DNA of 64,000 nt from Romboutsia_C sp015668195 (GCF_015668195.1 NZ_JADPFC010000001.1:930001-994000); one strand, 5' to 3'; counted from the stretch's first letter, positions 1-8,716 are shown. Made by a program: numbers and translations. The notes: a model not told the origin generated them from the sequence alone.

Positions 1-255
1 ATAGAAGATTATAAAACAGCACCTGCTAAGTTTAAAATAGTAAAAATAAATGAAGAGAAAAATTATTCAATATGTCAAATAAAAATACATGAAGGTAGAA
101 ATAGACAAGTAAGAAAGATGTGTAGAGCTATAAATCATCCAGTACTTAGACTTAGAAGAGTTGCTATGGGTAAAATAACTTTAAAAGAAACTGAAGTAGG
201 AAGCTACAGACACTTAACTAATGATGAGATAAAGTACTTAAAGGGTATAAAGTAG
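1..255 (+). CDS. rluB: pseudouridine synthase, RsuA/RluB family (C-terminal part)
   Basis: The window opens inside this gene; 84 codons to a TAG remain. The visible part carries the RsuA/RluB/RluE/RluF family tail GRNRQVRKMCRAINHPVLRL, which closes the active-site cleft. The family isomerises a uridine in rRNA, and in Firmicutes the chromosomal copy is usually RluB, acting on 23S rRNA near position 2605. The catalytic Asp and the N-terminal S4 domain lie outside the window, so the exact target is inferred. The next gene starts 7 bases later, so the two are likely co-transcribed. Confidence 0.8.
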   Translation: MEDYKTAPAKFKIVKINEEKNYSICQIKIHEGRNRQVRKMCRAINHPVLRLRRVAMGKITLKETEVGSYRHLTNDEIKYLKGIK

Positions 256-262
256 GTGAATT

Positions 263-844
263 ATGATAAAAGCTAAATATTTAACTAAGGTAATAGACAT
301 AAATAAATTGTATTTAGAACAAATAATAAATGAGGGCGATATAGTCGTAGATGCTACTATGGGTAATGGATACGATACAACATATCTTGCTAAGAAAGTA
401 GGAGAAAGTGGTTTTGTATACAGCTTTGACGTTCAAGAAGAAGCTATACAGTCAACATCAAAAAAGTTAGAAAAAGAAGGTTTATCTTCTAGGGTAAAAC
501 TTATTTTAGATGGTCATGAAAACATGGACAAATATATTGATAAAGAAATTTCATGTGTTGTATTTAATTTAGGGTATTTACCAAGGGCTAAACATATGAT
601 TACAACAAAACCAAATACAACAATAAAGGCTATAGAGAATAGCTTAAAGCTACTTAAGCCTCATGGTGTAATAAGTCTTGCAATTTATACAGGACATGAA
701 GGTGGATTAGAAGAAAAAAATTGTGTGCATAATTTTGTTAAAAACTTAAACCAAAGTGAATTTAATGTATTAGAATGTAAATTTATAAATCAAATAAATA
801 ATCCACCAGAGCTTATTTTAATAGAAAAGAAAAAAGAATATTAA
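263..844 (+). CDS. mnmM: tRNA wobble-uridine methyltransferase MnmM (YtqB family)
   Basis: This 193-residue class I SAM-dependent methyltransferase resembles Bacillus YtqB/MnmM over its whole length. The SAM-binding motif VVDATMGNGYDT is at residues 28-39, and the family signature FNLGYLPRA is followed by a conserved TTKPNTT block and IYTGHEGG. In Bacillus subtilis MnmM methylates nm5s2U to mnm5s2U at tRNA position 34; the same role is inferred here. It starts just after the pseudouridine synthase, with GTAGGTG as a ribosome binding site overlapping that gene's stop. It ends directly before a hairpin terminator, so the two RNA-modification genes probably form the end of one transcript. Confidence 0.8.
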   Translation: MIKAKYLTKVIDINKLYLEQIINEGDIVVDATMGNGYDTTYLAKKVGESGFVYSFDVQEEAIQSTSKKLEKEGLSSRVKLILDGHENMDKYIDKEISCVVFNLGYLPRAKHMITTKPNTTIKAIENSLKLLKPHGVISLAIYTGHEGGLEEKNCVHNFVKNLNQSEFNVLECKFINQINNPPELILIEKKKEY

Positions 845-845
845 G

Positions 846-869
846 CCATGCTTTAAGCATGGTTTTTTT
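846..869 (+). terminator. Rho-independent terminator after mnmM
   Basis: A 7-bp stem (CCATGCT/AGCATGG) with a TTA loop is followed by a run of seven T. It begins two bases after the mnmM stop. Confidence 0.9.
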
Positions 870-1106
870 AGATGATTTATTTAAAAAATATTTCTTAAAA
901 AGAATTAATTATATGATGCTAGATAAAAATAAAATTATATATGTTTTTATACAAAATCTTTAAATGAGTATTTAAAATATATATGTAAAAGTGGTATAAT
1001 AATATTCGATGCTCAATCAGACATTAAAAATACAGAGAATTTGAATATAGAGGCATTTCTAAAAGAATTTAGAAATTTTGATAATATAAATTATAAGGAG
1101 AAAGAA

Positions 1107-1979
1107 ATGGAAGATACTAGAGACTTAAAAGATAGTAAAAAACTTATCTCAGACATACAAGCACAATATCCAAGACTTAGTAAAGGGCAAAAGCTAATAG
1201 CTCAATATATACTATCAAACTATGATAAAGTAGCTTTTATGACAGCTTGTAAATTGGGGGAAACAGTAGGGGTTAGTGAATCTACAGTAGTCAGATTTGC
1301 AAATGCACTAGGTTATTCTGGATATCCTAAACTTCAAGAAGCACTACAAGAACTTATAAAAAATAAGCTTACAACAGTTCAAAGAGTGGAAATGGCAAAA
1401 GAATATTCAGATGATAGTACAATACTTAATAAAATACTAAAAGGCGATATAGATAATATAAAATCAACGCTAGAAACAATAGATGAAAAAGCATTTGAGG
1501 AATCTGCAAATAAGATACTTAAAGCCAGAAAAATATATATATTAGGTATGAGAAGTTCATTTACTATAGCTCAATATTTAGGCTTTTACTTAGATATAAT
1601 ACTTGATAACGTTCATATAATAAGAATGGATATGGGAGATGCATTTGAACAAATAGTAAAAATAAATGAAGAAGATGTAATAATAGCTATAAGCTTCCCA
1701 AGATATTCTAAAAAGTCATATCAAATAGTAAGCTATGCTAAAGAAAAAGGAGCTCATATAATATCATTAACAGATAGTTTATTTGCGCCAGTTGCATCTT
1801 TAGCAGATGATGTATTATTAGTAAAAAGCAATATGGCATCATTTGTCGATTCACTAGTACCTGCATTAAGTATAGCTAATGCGTTAATAGTATCTGTTGG
1901 TATGAAAGAAAAAGAAGATATAAAAGAACACTTTAGTGATTTAGAAAAAATTTGGGATCAATATTCCGTTTATGAATAG
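1107..1979 (+). CDS. MurR/RpiR family transcriptional regulator
   Basis: This 290-residue protein has an N-terminal RpiR-type helix-turn-helix (about residues 10-85, with VGVSESTVVRFANALGYSGY as recognition region) and a C-terminal SIS sugar-phosphate isomerase-like domain (about 120-270, including KIYILGMRSSFTIAQYLG). Such regulators sense phosphosugars or related metabolites, usually acting on adjacent sugar or amino-sugar genes; no such gene lies next to this one, so the ligand is unknown. An in-frame TTG at 1041 would add 22 residues, but AAGGAG at 1095-1100 points to the ATG at 1107. A TATAAT lies at 995-1000. A strong terminator follows, so it is monocistronic. Confidence 0.85.
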   Translation: MEDTRDLKDSKKLISDIQAQYPRLSKGQKLIAQYILSNYDKVAFMTACKLGETVGVSESTVVRFANALGYSGYPKLQEALQELIKNKLTTVQRVEMAKEYSDDSTILNKILKGDIDNIKSTLETIDEKAFEESANKILKARKIYILGMRSSFTIAQYLGFYLDIILDNVHIIRMDMGDAFEQIVKINEEDVIIAISFPRYSKKSYQIVSYAKEKGAHIISLTDSLFAPVASLADDVLLVKSNMASFVDSLVPALSIANALIVSVGMKEKEDIKEHFSDLEKIWDQYSVYE

Positions 1980-1983
1980 GTTT

Positions 1984-2034
1984 AAAATAAGCAATATACT
2001 TAGCAAATTAAGTTTGGTATATTGCTTATTTTTT
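1984..2034 (+). terminator. Terminator after the RpiR-type regulator
   Basis: A long AT-rich stem (AATAAGCAATATAC pairing with GTATATTGCTTATT) ends in a T run. Confidence 0.85.
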
Positions 2035-2074
2035 ATAGTTTTTAAAGTACCGTATAATCTTTTAAGTTTATAAA

Positions 2075-2851
2075 TTATTTATATACATTAAAATGCTTTA
2101 AATATACTCCATCTTTTTCTTTTTTAGAACGAGTATCGAAAGGATTATTTATAAGTGCTTTTATATATAAGCTAGGATAATTATAACTTAAATAATTGAT
2201 ATAATGACACCACATATAAGTTAGATATCGATAAACCTGAGATATATCACTTTCTAAATGCTCCTTTTCATATTCTTGAATATCTAGATTGTATCTAGTA
2301 TCAATTTCTTCTTTCAAGTGAAAAAGTGCCATAATAGTTTCTGTAAAGGTTTCGTGATCATGTAAATATTCATTACTTATTAAAATTACAAGTAAGTTCT
2401 TACTTTCATGAAGAGAATTTTTTATGACAGTTAAATCAATATTATTTAAGTCAATTTTATAGTCATATTTAGATGTAACTAATTTAATGTTTTTAAAATA
2501 ATCAGCATCATTTATTAATTTATCTAAATCAACCATATTTCTGATATTATTAATATTTTTATCACCGATAGTAAATTGATTAAGCAATTTAGTTCCTACC
2601 TCTGTGAAGAATACACCTATTAGTAGGCTAAGCTTTTCTACTATATGTGCCCTTTCTCTTTTTTCTAGCAATTTATCTATGAATAACGTTGTGAAAAATA
2701 CCTCCATAGGGATAAAGGCTATATCTGCAAATAAAAATATCAAAGTATGATGAGCATCTTTAAATACTAAGTAATGTATATAGTGCAAAAACAATGACAA
2801 TAAAATAAGAAATGCGCCTATCAGCATATTTCCATTTTTAAATTTTTTCAT
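2075..2851 (-). CDS. Hypothetical membrane-anchored protein, two N-terminal helices
   Basis: I do not recognise this 258-residue protein. Two hydrophobic segments (about residues 9-29 and 38-58) are followed by a mainly helical soluble region of about 190 residues rich in charged and Tyr residues. The arrangement suggests a cytoplasmic domain tethered by a membrane hairpin. A ribosome binding site (GGAGG, read on the minus strand just upstream of 2851) supports the start. It faces the RpiR gene tail-to-tail. No enzymatic motif is visible. Confidence 0.65.
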   Translation of the reverse strand: MKKFKNGNMLIGAFLILLSLFLHYIHYLVFKDAHHTLIFLFADIAFIPMEVFFTTLFIDKLLEKRERAHIVEKLSLLIGVFFTEVGTKLLNQFTIGDKNINNIRNMVDLDKLINDADYFKNIKLVTSKYDYKIDLNNIDLTVIKNSLHESKNLLVILISNEYLHDHETFTETIMALFHLKEEIDTRYNLDIQEYEKEHLESDISQVYRYLTYMWCHYINYLSYNYPSLYIKALINNPFDTRSKKEKDGVYLKHFNVYK

Positions 2852-2989
2852 TAAATCCTCCAGTTTTTTTAATCAAATACTTCATTTACGTATAGAAAGT
2901 AATTAATTATGCTTTTAATAACTTTTGCCAAAGTTAATGATGATATACATTTTTAGTTAAGATAAATTTTACCTAGTATTATAAAATAA

Positions 2990-3718
2990 CTATATTTTTA
3001 ATTTATTTGAATTATTTTTTAGATACTCTCTTTTATTTTTATAATCTGGTATTACACTTTCAACTAAGTTCCAAAACTCTTTTGAATGATTCATATGCTT
3101 TAAATGGCATAACTCATGCACTAATATATAATCAATAATATCAATAGGTGCTAAAAATATTCTCCAGTTTATGTATATATTACCTAGGGAAGAACAAGTA
3201 CCCCATGTAGTTTTTTGTTCTTTAACTTTAATATTTTCAGGATATATATTTAAAATTTTAGAATATATGTTTAATCTTTCTTTAATTTTTTCATTACCAG
3301 AGGTTATAAACCATTCTTTAAGTAATTCGTAAATTGTATTACGCCTATTTGATATACTTATATGAGAGCTTATATCTACTATAAACTCACGTTCTTTTAA
3401 ATATATACTATTTTTAGATAAGAATTTATCATCATTAATTCTTAATGTATAGAGATTACCAAGGTAATAAATATTATCTCCATCTATAAGTTCAAGTTTT
3501 TTTGTATTAAAATTTATCTCATCAAATTCACGTAATTTATTCGATATCCAAGAAATCTTAGATTTAAGTAAATCATTAATATAGGAATTAGATATACCAC
3601 TTGGTGAAGTTACAGTAACTATCCCTGGATATTTAACTTTAATAGAAATGTTTTTTATATTAGATTTTTTTATTATAGAATATTTTATAATATTATCTTT
3701 GTATTTAATTTCATGCAA
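2990..3718 (-). CDS. YgjP-like metallopeptidase (DUF45, WLM/SprT-like)
   Basis: This 242-residue protein carries the zinc-protease motif HELCHLKHMNH near residue 200, matching the HExxH-(x)n-H of YgjP/DUF45 proteins. The N-terminal half is the usual beta-rich region of that family, and the KTTWGTCS segment before the motif is also typical. YgjP-family members occur alone or beside restriction genes; most are assigned as putative metal-dependent hydrolases of unknown substrate. It is transcribed away from the riboswitch-controlled add gene. Family assignment is firm, function is not. Confidence 0.8.
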   Translation of the reverse strand: MHEIKYKDNIIKYSIIKKSNIKNISIKVKYPGIVTVTSPSGISNSYINDLLKSKISWISNKLREFDEINFNTKKLELIDGDNIYYLGNLYTLRINDDKFLSKNSIYLKEREFIVDISSHISISNRRNTIYELLKEWFITSGNEKIKERLNIYSKILNIYPENIKVKEQKTTWGTCSSLGNIYINWRIFLAPIDIIDYILVHELCHLKHMNHSKEFWNLVESVIPDYKNKREYLKNNSNKLKI

Positions 3719-3790
3719 TGATTTAACCCTCCAAATAAATGTATTAACTTTATTTTACATAAAAAAATAGATTATTAATATAAAAATATA

Positions 3791-3819
3791 TTGACAATGT
3801 TACAAAAAGATAATAGAAT
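3791..3819 (+). promoter_or_regulatory. Sigma-A promoter of the adenine riboswitch/add transcript
   Basis: A perfect -35 box TTGACA (3791-3796) and a -10 box TAGAAT (3814-3819) are separated by exactly 17 bases. Transcription would start near 3826, about 18 bases before the aptamer. Confidence 0.8.
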
Positions 3820-3842
3820 CATTAGAAATAAATAATTTAGAG

Positions 3843-3964
3843 AATCTACGTATAATCCCAATGATATGGTTTGGGAGTTTCTACCAAGAACCGATAATTC
3901 TTGATTACGAAGGAGTTTTACATGATTTTAGTGTGCAAGCTTCTTTGTGATCAAGAATTTTTTT
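3843..3964 (+). promoter_or_regulatory. Purine riboswitch, adenine class, with terminator expression platform
   Basis: The aptamer (about 3843-3914) shows the full purine-riboswitch core: P1 5' strand CTACGTA, J1/2 TAATCC, P2 with loop ATGATATGG, J2/3 GTTTCTACC, and P3 with its CC-containing loop facing the GG of L2. The specificity base directly before the P1 3' strand TACG is T at 3905, the position that is U in adenine and C in guanine riboswitches, so adenine is the predicted ligand. The 3' half of P3/P1 (from about 3895) can instead pair with 3940-3959 in a long stem followed by seven T, giving an intrinsic terminator. Ligand binding would block that stem, making this an ON switch. The downstream gene is adenosine deaminase, matching known adenine riboswitch-add pairs. 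Confidence 0.93.
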
Positions 3965-4008
3965 ATATAAAAAATTAAAAACATAGAAAATTAGGGAGGC
4001 GATTTATT

Positions 4009-4995
4009 ATGAGGAAATTACCCAAAATAGAACTACATTGTCACTTAGATGGGAGTGTTAGACCACAAACAATAATAGATATAGCAAAGAGGGAAAATAT
4101 AGAGATACCTTCATATAAAGAAAATGAAATAAAAGAATTAGTAATGATAAAAAAAGATTGCACATCGCTTAATGAGTATTTAGAGAAATTTGACTTACCA
4201 AATAAAGTAATGCAAAGCAAAGCAAGCTTAAAGCAAATAGCTTTTGAACTTTTAGAAGATGCACAAAGAGAAAATGTAAAATATATAGAAATTAGGTTTG
4301 CACCACTATTACACATAAATAAGGGGTTAAGTGTAAAAGAAGTAATACAAAGTGTAATAGATGGAATAAAAGAAGCTCAAAAGATATATGATATAAAAGG
4401 TAATATAATATTATCTTGTTTAAGAACTATGAGTGTAGAGGATGGTATTAAAGTTGTAGAATCTGGGAAAGAATTTATAAACAAAGGAGTAGTGGCTATA
4501 GATTTAGCAGGATGTGAAGAAGAAGGATTTTGTAGTAAGTTTAAGCCTGTAATAGATAAGGCTAGAGAATATGGCTATAATGTAACTATACATGCAGGAG
4601 AAGCAGCAAGTGGGCAAAATGTTATAGATGCTATAAATTTACTAGGAGCAAAAAGAATAGGTCATGGTGTTAGAATAAAAGATATGAAAGAAGCCTATGA
4701 TTTAGTAAAATCAAACAAAGTATATCTTGAGATGTGCCCAACAAGCAACATTCAAACTAAAGCAATAGATGATTTTAATAATTATCCATTATATGATTTT
4801 TACAAAGATGGAATATATGTGACGTTAAATACAGATAATAGAACAGTATCTAATATAGATCTAACAAATGAGATAGATTTAATCTTTGATAAATTTAATA
4901 TTAATGAAATAGAGTATAAAAATATATACTTAAATGCAGTAGAAGCAACATTTTCAGATGAACAAATTAAAAATTGGTTAAAAAGCTTTATATAA
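4009..4995 (+). CDS. add: Adenosine deaminase
   Basis: This 328-residue protein converts adenosine to inosine and ammonia in purine salvage. The amidohydrolase zinc ligands are visible: HCH at residues 10-12, His195 in HAGEA, and Asp276 in LNTDNR, where many homologues have NTDD. The RIGHG motif holding another active-site His is near residue 219. The start has an excellent site (GGGAGGCGAT, 8 bases upstream). Control by the adenine riboswitch directly upstream means the gene should be switched on when adenine accumulates. A bidirectional-looking terminator follows. Confidence 0.93.
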   Translation: MRKLPKIELHCHLDGSVRPQTIIDIAKRENIEIPSYKENEIKELVMIKKDCTSLNEYLEKFDLPNKVMQSKASLKQIAFELLEDAQRENVKYIEIRFAPLLHINKGLSVKEVIQSVIDGIKEAQKIYDIKGNIILSCLRTMSVEDGIKVVESGKEFINKGVVAIDLAGCEEEGFCSKFKPVIDKAREYGYNVTIHAGEAASGQNVIDAINLLGAKRIGHGVRIKDMKEAYDLVKSNKVYLEMCPTSNIQTKAIDDFNNYPLYDFYKDGIYVTLNTDNRTVSNIDLTNEIDLIFDKFNINEIEYKNIYLNAVEATFSDEQIKNWLKSFI

Positions 4996-5000
4996 ATAAA

Positions 5001-5045
5001 AATCACCTCTTGAGTAAGTTAAATTACTCAAGAGGTGATTTTTGC
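5001..5045 (+). terminator. Terminator after add
   Basis: A 15-bp near-perfect stem built from AATCACCTCTTGAGTAA and its complement is followed by five T. It may also work on the minus strand. Confidence 0.9.
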
Positions 5046-5136
5046 TTAAAATGATTTATCATTAAATTAAAATATAATTTATGGTCAAAAATTTATTATA
5101 GTTTAGGCATTTATTCGAAAAAGCGAGCAAATATAA

Positions 5137-5766
5137 CTACATTTTTTTAGGTTCATCATAAGTAGTACCAAATGTATCTACTTTAATTGAATCTATAATT
5201 ACCTTTCTAGTAGGAGCATCATTTTTGCCAGTCTCAATATTTTCTATTTTAGAAACTACATCTATACCGTCAATAACCTTGCCAAAAGAAGCATATTGTC
5301 CGTCTAAATGAGGAGAATCTTTAGTTACTATAAAGAATTGACTTCCAGCACTATTTTTATTTTGACTTCTAGCCATAGATAATACTCCTTTAATATGCTT
5401 TAAATCATTTTTAAACTTATTCTTAGTAAACTCTCCATAAATACTATATCCAGGACCACCCATACCAGTTCCATCAGGGTCTCCACCTTGAATCATAAAA
5501 TCTTTTATGACTCTATGAAAAGTTAAACCATCATAAAAACCACTATTAGCTAAGTGTATAAAGTTATTAACTGTATTTGGGGCTATATGAGGATATAGCT
5601 CAGCTCTAACCGTTCCAAAATCCTTAAATATTATAGTAGCAATAGGAAGATTTTCAGGTGGAGTTCTGACTTCATCATCAATTTCACTATTTGAAGAACA
5701 TCCAACTAAAGCTAAAGCACCTGCAATTAAAGCTCCTATAAAACCTTTCTTTGTCTTATTTCCCAC
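5137..5766 (-). CDS. Peptidyl-prolyl cis-trans isomerase, cyclophilin type, lipoprotein
   Basis: A lipoprotein signal peptide with lipobox LVGC (Cys23) leads into a cyclophilin domain (about residues 42-200) with the signatures FHRVIKDFMIQGGDPDGTG and SQFFIV. The enzyme speeds prolyl isomerisation and would sit on the outer face of the membrane, helping secreted proteins to fold. Length (209 residues) is normal for exported Firmicute cyclophilins. It lies alone, converging with add. The main catalytic Arg (in FHRV) and the QGGD core are intact. Confidence 0.92.
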   Translation of the reverse strand: MGNKTKKGFIGALIAGALALVGCSSNSEIDDEVRTPPENLPIATIIFKDFGTVRAELYPHIAPNTVNNFIHLANSGFYDGLTFHRVIKDFMIQGGDPDGTGMGGPGYSIYGEFTKNKFKNDLKHIKGVLSMARSQNKNSAGSQFFIVTKDSPHLDGQYASFGKVIDGIDVVSKIENIETGKNDAPTRKVIIDSIKVDTFGTTYDEPKKM

Positions 5767-5944
5767 AAAATCACCATCCTAGTTAAATTTTAGTCGTTTT
5801 ATTATAGCATAAAAAATATATTTTTTTGTAATAAAAAATTAATATAAATTTTTATTATAGCATTATATATAAATTAGTACATATAATATGTAAATATATT
5901 TATATATAAGTTAAAAATACTTTTTACATTACAGAGGTAAAAAC

Positions 5945-6351
5945 ATGAAAAAATACAAAAATGCCTATCAATACTTTGTAGAGTATTTTTATTTTTAGTT
6001 ATAGCAGTTAATATAAATTCTTATGCAAATGAACCTATAATGGAGTACAAATTTACTGTAGAGCAACAAAAAGTAAAAAGAGCAGAATTTATATGGAGAA
6101 CCTGTATAAAAAAACTTAGACAAGAAAAAGTATTAAGCAACACAGATGCTAAAGCTATAAATAAATATATATCTGACAAAATGAAAAATAAAAGATATGA
6201 AGCTCATATCAATAACTATAAGTATCAAAAAGATGCATTAAAAATAAAAAATGTAGATGAAATTGTATCTAAAAATATAATAACTAAAGAACTGGGAAAG
6301 ATATTAAAAAAAGAACTGGCAAGTTATAATCTAAATAACTTAGACTACTAA
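5945..6351 (+). pseudogene. Small secreted protein gene, frameshifted in an A6 tract
   Basis: A good ribosome site (GAGGT at 5934-5938) precedes ATG 5945, but that frame stops after 17 codons. One base off, an uninterrupted frame encodes a convincing signal peptide (hydrophobic FLFLVIAVNI, cleavage predicted after SYA) joined to a 103-residue charged, lysine-rich protein ending at 6351. The mismatch sits at the run of six A (5948-5953): seven A would fuse ATG-Lys-Lys to the signal peptide. The reading frame is otherwise intact, so this is a recent indel, a slippage-controlled gene or a sequence error. The mature protein has no motif I recognise. The internal ATG at 6040 lacks a ribosome site. 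Confidence 0.6.
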
Positions 6352-6411
6352 AATGCTATGTAGAAAATACATATAAAATAAGGTACTATAAAATGGTAAG
6401 GGGGGAAGATA

Positions 6412-7032
6412 ATGAAAAAATATAAAAATATAATATTTGATATTGATGGTACTATATTAAATACAGCAAATATGAATATATATCCATTAATCAAGCTAAT
6501 TAAAGAGGAAAAAGAAGTAGATATGACATATGAAAGCCTTTTATTTGCTTTGGGTCTTCCAGGAAAGAAAACTCTAGAGATATTAGGATTTAATAATATT
6601 GATAAATCTTATGAAAAGTGGGTTAAGTATGTAAATGAATATGAAAAAAAGGCAACACTTTATGATGGAATTGAAGATATTATAAAACATATTCATTCTA
6701 AAAATATAATATGTGGAATTGTAAGTTCAAAAAATAAGTCTCAATATAAAGTTGACTTTATGCCTACAGGACTTCATGAGTGTATGAGTGCTATAGTATT
6801 AGAAGAAGATACAAAATATCATAAGCCACACCCAGAACCATTAAAAAAAGTAATGGAAATGTTAAATATAAATTCATATGATACATTATATATAGGAGAC
6901 TCCATATCGGACTATAATTGTTCTAAGAGTTGTGAGGTAGACTTTGCTTTAGCTTTATGGGGAGCCGTAGATAAAAATATAAATGCAACTATAAGTTTAA
7001 ATGAACCTAGTGATATATTAAATCTTATATAA
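6412..7032 (+). CDS. HAD-family hydrolase (phosphoglycolate phosphatase-like)
   Basis: This 206-residue protein has all the haloacid dehalogenase-superfamily motifs: DIDGT (nucleophile Asp, residues 11-15), a Ser in VSSKN (motif II), Lys near HKPHPEP (motif III) and the acidic GDSISD (motif IV). A helical cap between motifs I and II places it with subclass I phosphatases such as PpaX/Gph. Substrate cannot be told from sequence. A strong site (AAGGGGGGAAG) precedes the ATG. It stands alone, followed by a shared terminator. Confidence 0.85.
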   Translation: MKKYKNIIFDIDGTILNTANMNIYPLIKLIKEEKEVDMTYESLLFALGLPGKKTLEILGFNNIDKSYEKWVKYVNEYEKKATLYDGIEDIIKHIHSKNIICGIVSSKNKSQYKVDFMPTGLHECMSAIVLEEDTKYHKPHPEPLKKVMEMLNINSYDTLYIGDSISDYNCSKSCEVDFALALWGAVDKNINATISLNEPSDILNLI

Positions 7033-7036
7033 AGAT

Positions 7037-7072
7037 AAAATAGATTATGGATATATAACCATAATCTATTTT
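7037..7072. terminator. Bidirectional terminator between HAD gene and small minus-strand ORF
   Basis: A 14-bp stem (AAAATAGATTATGG and its complement) is flanked by A and T runs and lies between two convergent genes. Confidence 0.8.
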
Positions 7073-7075
7073 ATA

Positions 7076-7234
7076 TTATTTAAATTGATTAGTATACTTT
7101 TTATTTTTCTTATCCTTACATCCTAAATCTTCTTTTTCAAAAGAAGGGCAAGTTCCTTCTAATCTTTTTTTAGTAGTATTAGTCATTTTAACATTACTAT
7201 CTGAATTAAATTCTGGTCTAGTATTTTTCTTCAT
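7076..7234 (-). CDS. Small basic hypothetical protein, 52 residues
   Basis: The minus strand carries a 52-codon frame with a well placed AGGAG (7245-7249), 10 bases before ATG. The product is hydrophilic and Lys/Asn-rich with two Cys (TCPSFE and LGCKDK), perhaps a metal or redox pair. It ends beside a bidirectional terminator, which supports real transcription. I do not recognise it. The ribosome site and terminator are the main evidence. Confidence 0.5.
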   Translation of the reverse strand: MKKNTRPEFNSDSNVKMTNTTKKRLEGTCPSFEKEDLGCKDKKNKKYTNQFK

Positions 7235-7341
7235 AACAATTTTTCTCCTATCATATCTTTATAGTTAGTATGTCTATATAATTTATAAAATATTTATTGT
7301 AAAAATATATAAAACCATATTTATAAAAAATAATAAAAACA

Positions 7342-7371
7342 TTGACTTCCATAGCAAAAAGAGTATTATAT
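7342..7371 (+). promoter_or_regulatory. Probable promoter of the CLC transporter gene
   Basis: TTGACT (7342-7347) is followed after about 17 bases by ATTATA/TTATAT. No fluoride riboswitch (crcB motif) was found between here and the start codon. Confidence 0.5.
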
Positions 7372-7416
7372 TGTTAGTATAAATATATAAATTTAACAAA
7401 ATAAGAGGTGATAATA

Positions 7417-8664
7417 TTGCACCAAATTAGAGTTCATATCAAAGAAAGTCGATTGATCTTAATTTCCTTTTTAAGGTGGTTTGTATTAGCATCTATATCT
7501 GGTGCTGTTGTTGGATTAGTAATCTCTTCATTTTTAAATTGTTTACAATTTGCAACAAATACAAGAAAATCTAATCCGTGGCTTTTATATTTACTTCCAT
7601 TAGGAGGGGCATTAGTAAGTTACTTATATGCTAAATTTGGAAGAGATTCAGCTAAGGGAAATAACCTTATAATTGAAAGAATTAATGAAGGACAAGGTCA
7701 TATACCATTTAGGATGGCGCCATTGGTATTTTTTGGAACATTTGTTACTCATTTGTTTGGTGGATCAGCAGGTAGAGAAGGTACTGGAGTACAAATAGGT
7801 GCAAGTATTTCAGCAAAGATAGGTAGAATACTAAAATTAAAAGGATTAGATTATACAATATTAATAATAAGTGGAGTTAGTAGTGGTTTTGGGGTAGTAT
7901 TTGGAACACCTATAGCAGGTACTGTATTTGGACTTGAAGTAAGCTCTATTGGTAAAATGAGGTACGAAGCTATAATACCATGTTTTGTATCAAGTTATAT
8001 TGGAAACTTTATAGCTAAATTACTTAATGTTCACCACAGTCACTATAATGTAGTTGAGGTTATAGGTGGTGTTGACGTATTTTTTAAGGTAATATTGTGT
8101 GCAGCTTTATTTGGTCTTACAAGTAAACTATTTGCAGAACTTACACATGAATTAAAGAAATTTTTTAGCAAAAAAATACCAAATTCAACTTTAAAAAGTT
8201 TTATAGGCGGAATAATAATTATAATTATTGTATTAATACTTGGAACCAGAATATATTTAGGATTAAGTTTGGATTTGCTAAGTGATTCATTTACAACAGT
8301 AGTTTCTAAAGATTCATTTATAATAAAACTAGTATTAACTTCACTTACTTTAGCTGTAGGTTTTCAAGGTGGTGAGGTAACTCCATTATTTGTAATAGGT
8401 GCTACACTTGGAAATTTACTTGCTGGAATAGTTGGGTTACCTATTTCATTTTTAGCAGGTATGGGTATGATAGCTGTATTTGCTGGAGCAACCAAAACTC
8501 CTATATCATCATTTATAATGGGTGTAGAGCTATTTGGTTCTTCGAATATGGAATATCTATTTATAGTTTGTGCAATAAGTTATGTGTTTGCAGGTAGAAG
8601 TACTATATATACATCTCAGAAAAATTCATTATTTAAACCAGATGAAGAAGATATATACATTTAA
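7417..8664 (+). CDS. CLC-family anion transporter, probable fluoride (CLC-F) clade
   Basis: This 415-residue protein has about 12 hydrophobic segments and the CLC signatures in diverged form: GNNLI where chloride CLCs have GSGIP, GREGT with the gating Glu instead of GREGP, and GGEVTP in place of GxFxP. From memory of the CLC-F literature, these substitutions mark the fluoride/proton antiporters that expel fluoride; that assignment is inference. The GTG at 7408 overlaps the ribosome site AAGAGGTG, so the TTG at 7417 is the likelier start. It appears monocistronic or co-transcribed with the small zinc-ribbon gene 52 bases downstream. Confidence 0.8.
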   Translation: MHQIRVHIKESRLILISFLRWFVLASISGAVVGLVISSFLNCLQFATNTRKSNPWLLYLLPLGGALVSYLYAKFGRDSAKGNNLIIERINEGQGHIPFRMAPLVFFGTFVTHLFGGSAGREGTGVQIGASISAKIGRILKLKGLDYTILIISGVSSGFGVVFGTPIAGTVFGLEVSSIGKMRYEAIIPCFVSSYIGNFIAKLLNVHHSHYNVVEVIGGVDVFFKVILCAALFGLTSKLFAELTHELKKFFSKKIPNSTLKSFIGGIIIIIIVLILGTRIYLGLSLDLLSDSFTTVVSKDSFIIKLVLTSLTLAVGFQGGEVTPLFVIGATLGNLLAGIVGLPISFLAGMGMIAVFAGATKTPISSFIMGVELFGSSNMEYLFIVCAISYVFAGRSTIYTSQKNSLFKPDEEDIYI

Positions 8665-8716
8665 AGACAATATATGATAACATAAAAATATATATAATTA
8701 AAAGGTAGGGAAAAAT

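Noticed and set aside
3843..3914. Guanine or 2'-deoxyguanosine class for the purine riboswitch
   Set aside because: The discriminator base before the P1 3' strand is T, not C, and the controlled gene is adenosine deaminase.
7235..7416. A fluoride riboswitch upstream of the CLC gene
   Set aside because: The conserved GGNGAUGG ... CUGAUGACGCC-type core could not be found in this segment.
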